This document shows, piece after piece, positions 61,647 to 64,000 of a stretch of DNA of 64,000 nucleotides. Position numbers and translations under genes: made by a program. This stretch comes from Paramecium tetraurelia (taxonomy: Eukaryota > Ciliophora > Oligohymenophorea > Peniculida > Parameciidae). Location: assembly GCF_000165425.1 (NCBI RefSeq), contig NW_001799222.1:434001-498000 (forward strand). The letters run 5' to 3'. Numbering within the stretch: the first letter of the stretch is position 1; every line of letters starts with the position of its first letter. The notes beneath the pieces are model-generated. The model was not told where the DNA came from. It saw nothing but the letters and a program-made list of their open reading frames with translations, and searched no databases.

Positions 61647-64000
61647 TCATAAATTTTTCTCTGAATTTGAAGATACTTAACTTCCAATCAAATTGGCCAT
61701 TCCTGAATTCATTATTTTCATAGTCATCTAAGCTTTTTCTTTCTTTAATTTTGTAACTTAATCTGATAAACACTTGTTTTACTCATTTAAACTTAAATAT
61801 TCTTTATTTAAATCTATTTTTTCTTGCTTTAAACTTGTATTTTATTTCTGTAGGGAGTCAATTTATTATTAAAGGGCAATAATCTTATTGTTCAAATTAT
61901 CACTTATTTGCTAATTTTCCCTTTTGAGCTAATTAATCGTTTATAAATTATTATTGTTTTAATCTTGAAGTGATTAGATTTAACTTTCATATTTTTAAGT
62001 CTATTATATTTTCTCCTTTTTTATTTGATTTAATTATTCTTATAAATTTAAATTTGCTTCTTATAATTTGTAAAGGTCACCTTAGCTATTTGGCTAAGAG
62101 ATAGGTTTATCGTTTTTCTAACCAGCAAGTTCCTCTTCTAAATTTTAATTGATCTCATTCAATCTTGATATGTCATCTTCAGTTGCTAGTAATTATTATT
62201 CTAAATTTTTTATCTTTTATTAGTAAATTGAAAGCTATTTGTTATTAATTTTTATTTAATCATCATATGTCCCAATTCTTAATTCTAGTTCCTTTATTTT
62301 ATTTTCATAATATTTTTACATTGAGACAGTTTAATTTTCTGTCTCCTCCACTGTTTTTTATTTTAACTCAAAATCTTTAGTTTTAAGTTAATTTTCTTTT
62401 AGTTTTTATTCTAATAACTTAATTTATTAATCTTTTTCAATGATTTATTTTTCTAAATCAACAGGTTTTTGGTCTCGCCTTAACGAATTTGGTTGTGCAA
62501 TTTAATTGTCTTAATTTTTTTTTTGCAACATTTAAATTTACTGTTCAATGATTTACTTTTATTCTTCGAAACGCTAAATAATAAAATGATAAATGTTACT
62601 TATTTCTATTCACTTTATTCTTTTAAGGATTAATCATATTTCTCCTATAACTCTTTTAAATTTTGTTCCAATATTTCATTATAATTGATCAACTCCACAT
62701 TTTTAATTTTAAGTTGTTTAATTTACTATCATAATTACTAAAATTAAATACATCCTGAAATTATTATTTTTCACTCATCATAATTTAATCATTTTATTTT
62801 CTTCTTAACTATTCTTCTTCATTTAATTTTTAATATAGTTCTTTTATTTAAGATTCTTTTTTGCTGTCCAGCTTTTAACTGGTTTCTAATTACGATTTTA
62901 ATTCTTCAATTTATTATTTTTACTGTTTTATTAAATTATTACTTTAATCTTATTCTCGATTGTTTTTCTCTTCCATTAATTCAAGCTAAGCTTACAATGT
63001 TTTAATTTTATTTTCAAAATCTCTGTTTATTTCAAAAACTTAATCTAAATGATGCAAAAGTAAATCCATTTCTTCTTTTTTATAAGATAATTATTATTCC
63101 AACTATTAAATTCTCTCTGTAGAATCATATGTGTCTGATTTTCGAGTAAAATTTTAAAAATTATTTTAATTAGAATTTCCAATCATAGAATTTAATTCTT
63201 AAATTTACTTAGTAAGAGATAATGTTTTATATTGTGAATCTTTGGTTAGATTTTAATATGCAGCCTCTTAATTTATCATAGCTTATTCTAAATTGTCAGC
63301 CTTTTTTTTTATTTTATTCATTTACTCGACTAAAGTTTTATTTTCCTATACTAAAACAGCTATCTTTTATTCTAAAAATAAAATCGATTATTTTTGTGAA
63401 CTAATTTAAGATTCTTTCTAAAATTAAATAGATGATATCATACATCTTGGCTTATTTTATTTATCTTATCTTCATACAATTATTACAGTTGTTGTTTTTC
63501 TACAATACTGATTTTTTGTACTTCTTCTAGTTTCCCATTTATGTGATGCTAAACCTAAATTTATTAACTTTATAATGTCTATTTGTGAGTTTAATCCAAT
63601 TCAACCATCTATTAACTCAAAATTGTATTATGTTATTTTAACTCATTTATTAGTTATTCCTGTTGTCTTTATTTCTAAGTATATTAATTTATCAGTTATT
63701 TTGTATTGTTTTCATATTTTTCTAAAGATGTATTATAATTATTCTAGAGCTTTTCATATTCCAATTTCTTTTCTTCTAGTGCTTAATGATACATATTTAG
63801 ATCATTGATTCTATCCTCTAAATATATTGGGATAAAGATTACATAAACTTTTTTAGATTTCTTTATTTTGATTTACTACATTATTTATTAAATCTTGCTA
63901 TTTCTGATTATCTTTTTGTTAGATAGCTAGTTTAGCATTAAGATTATTAATAACAGCATCAGTTTCTGTTTTTAAAAGAACATATTATTATTTCCATGTT
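61647..64000 (-). CDS. coiled-coil protein, 3' part only (runs off right edge)
   Basis: At least 770 residues of continuous coiled coil rich in N, K, Q, E, L and I, ending MTMKIMNSGMANLIGSQ followed by a Ser-rich tail and TGA at 61647. Segments near the right edge read LINNVVNQNKEIQK and RINDLNMYHQALEEKKLE on either side of a 31-nt TAG intron near 63815-63845. No family recognised; it resembles ciliate cytoskeletal or transport tethers. The 5' end is outside the window. Confidence 0.75.

Noticed and set aside
1-64000. Transposons, virus-derived elements, tRNA or rRNA genes, CRISPR arrays
   Set aside because: None recognised on either strand. No transposase, integrase, reverse transcriptase or capsid motifs, and no cloverleaf-like blocks, were seen by eye.

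Overview
The window looks like macronuclear DNA of a ciliate, most likely a Paramecium or close relative. It is very AT-rich. Long reading frames appear only when TAA and TAG are read as glutamine and TGA is the only stop. Introns are 19-36 nt, beginning GTA (rarely GTT or GTC) and ending TAG, AAG or CAG. Genes sit 8-200 nt apart on both strands. Removing the proposed introns gives exact codon multiples for about 20 genes, which is the main support for the models. One 150-nt run of N (44710-44859) is an assembly gap. No rRNA, tRNA, CRISPR, transposon or virus-derived element was recognised.

Layout. 1-2.3 kb: 5' part of a coiled-coil gene and a tyrosine phosphatase. 2.4-5.7 kb: a P5-type ATPase. 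5.9-11.5 kb: three tandem cytochrome P450 genes, the middle one frameshifted. 12-18.2 kb: a trichocyst-matrix-like secretory protein, a J-like membrane protein, a 1,080-residue coiled-coil protein and a small hypothetical gene. 18.4-26.4 kb: a TPR protein, a helical protein, an FCP/SCP-type phosphatase, a ULK-like kinase and mitochondrial ETF alpha. 26.6-32 kb: a hypothetical gene, two coiled-coil genes 8 nt apart (the first CFAP100/CCDC37-like) and a PTEN-family phosphatase. 32.2-37.98 kb: a very large single-pass membrane protein. 38-44.4 kb: an acylated C2-domain helical protein, a protein with a basic SKKSLDDYLL-type domain and a basic helical (IQ-like) protein. 44.5-48.5 kb: a CHORD/EF-hand protein (interrupted by the gap) and a CCCH zinc-finger protein. 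48.6-55.1 kb: a C2/coiled-coil protein, a WD-repeat protein and mitochondrial ribosomal protein uL3m. 55.2-64 kb: an RTEL1-like helicase, a small hypothetical gene, a synaptojanin-like Sac1/5-phosphatase and the 3' part of a coiled-coil gene.

The genes are mostly unrelated neighbours, as expected for a gene-dense protist chromosome. Shared themes are cytoskeletal or ciliary coiled coils, phosphoinositide signalling (PTEN-like, Sac1/5-phosphatase, C2 proteins, kinase) and mitochondrial functions (ETF alpha, uL3m, J-like protein). The only gene family array is the P450 cluster. No single feature stands out as an obvious new system. The best leads are the P450 array with patchy sequence identity, the degenerate catalytic motifs in the P5 ATPase, the J-like protein and the PTEN homologue, several proteins of unknown function, and the frequent AAG acceptor introns.
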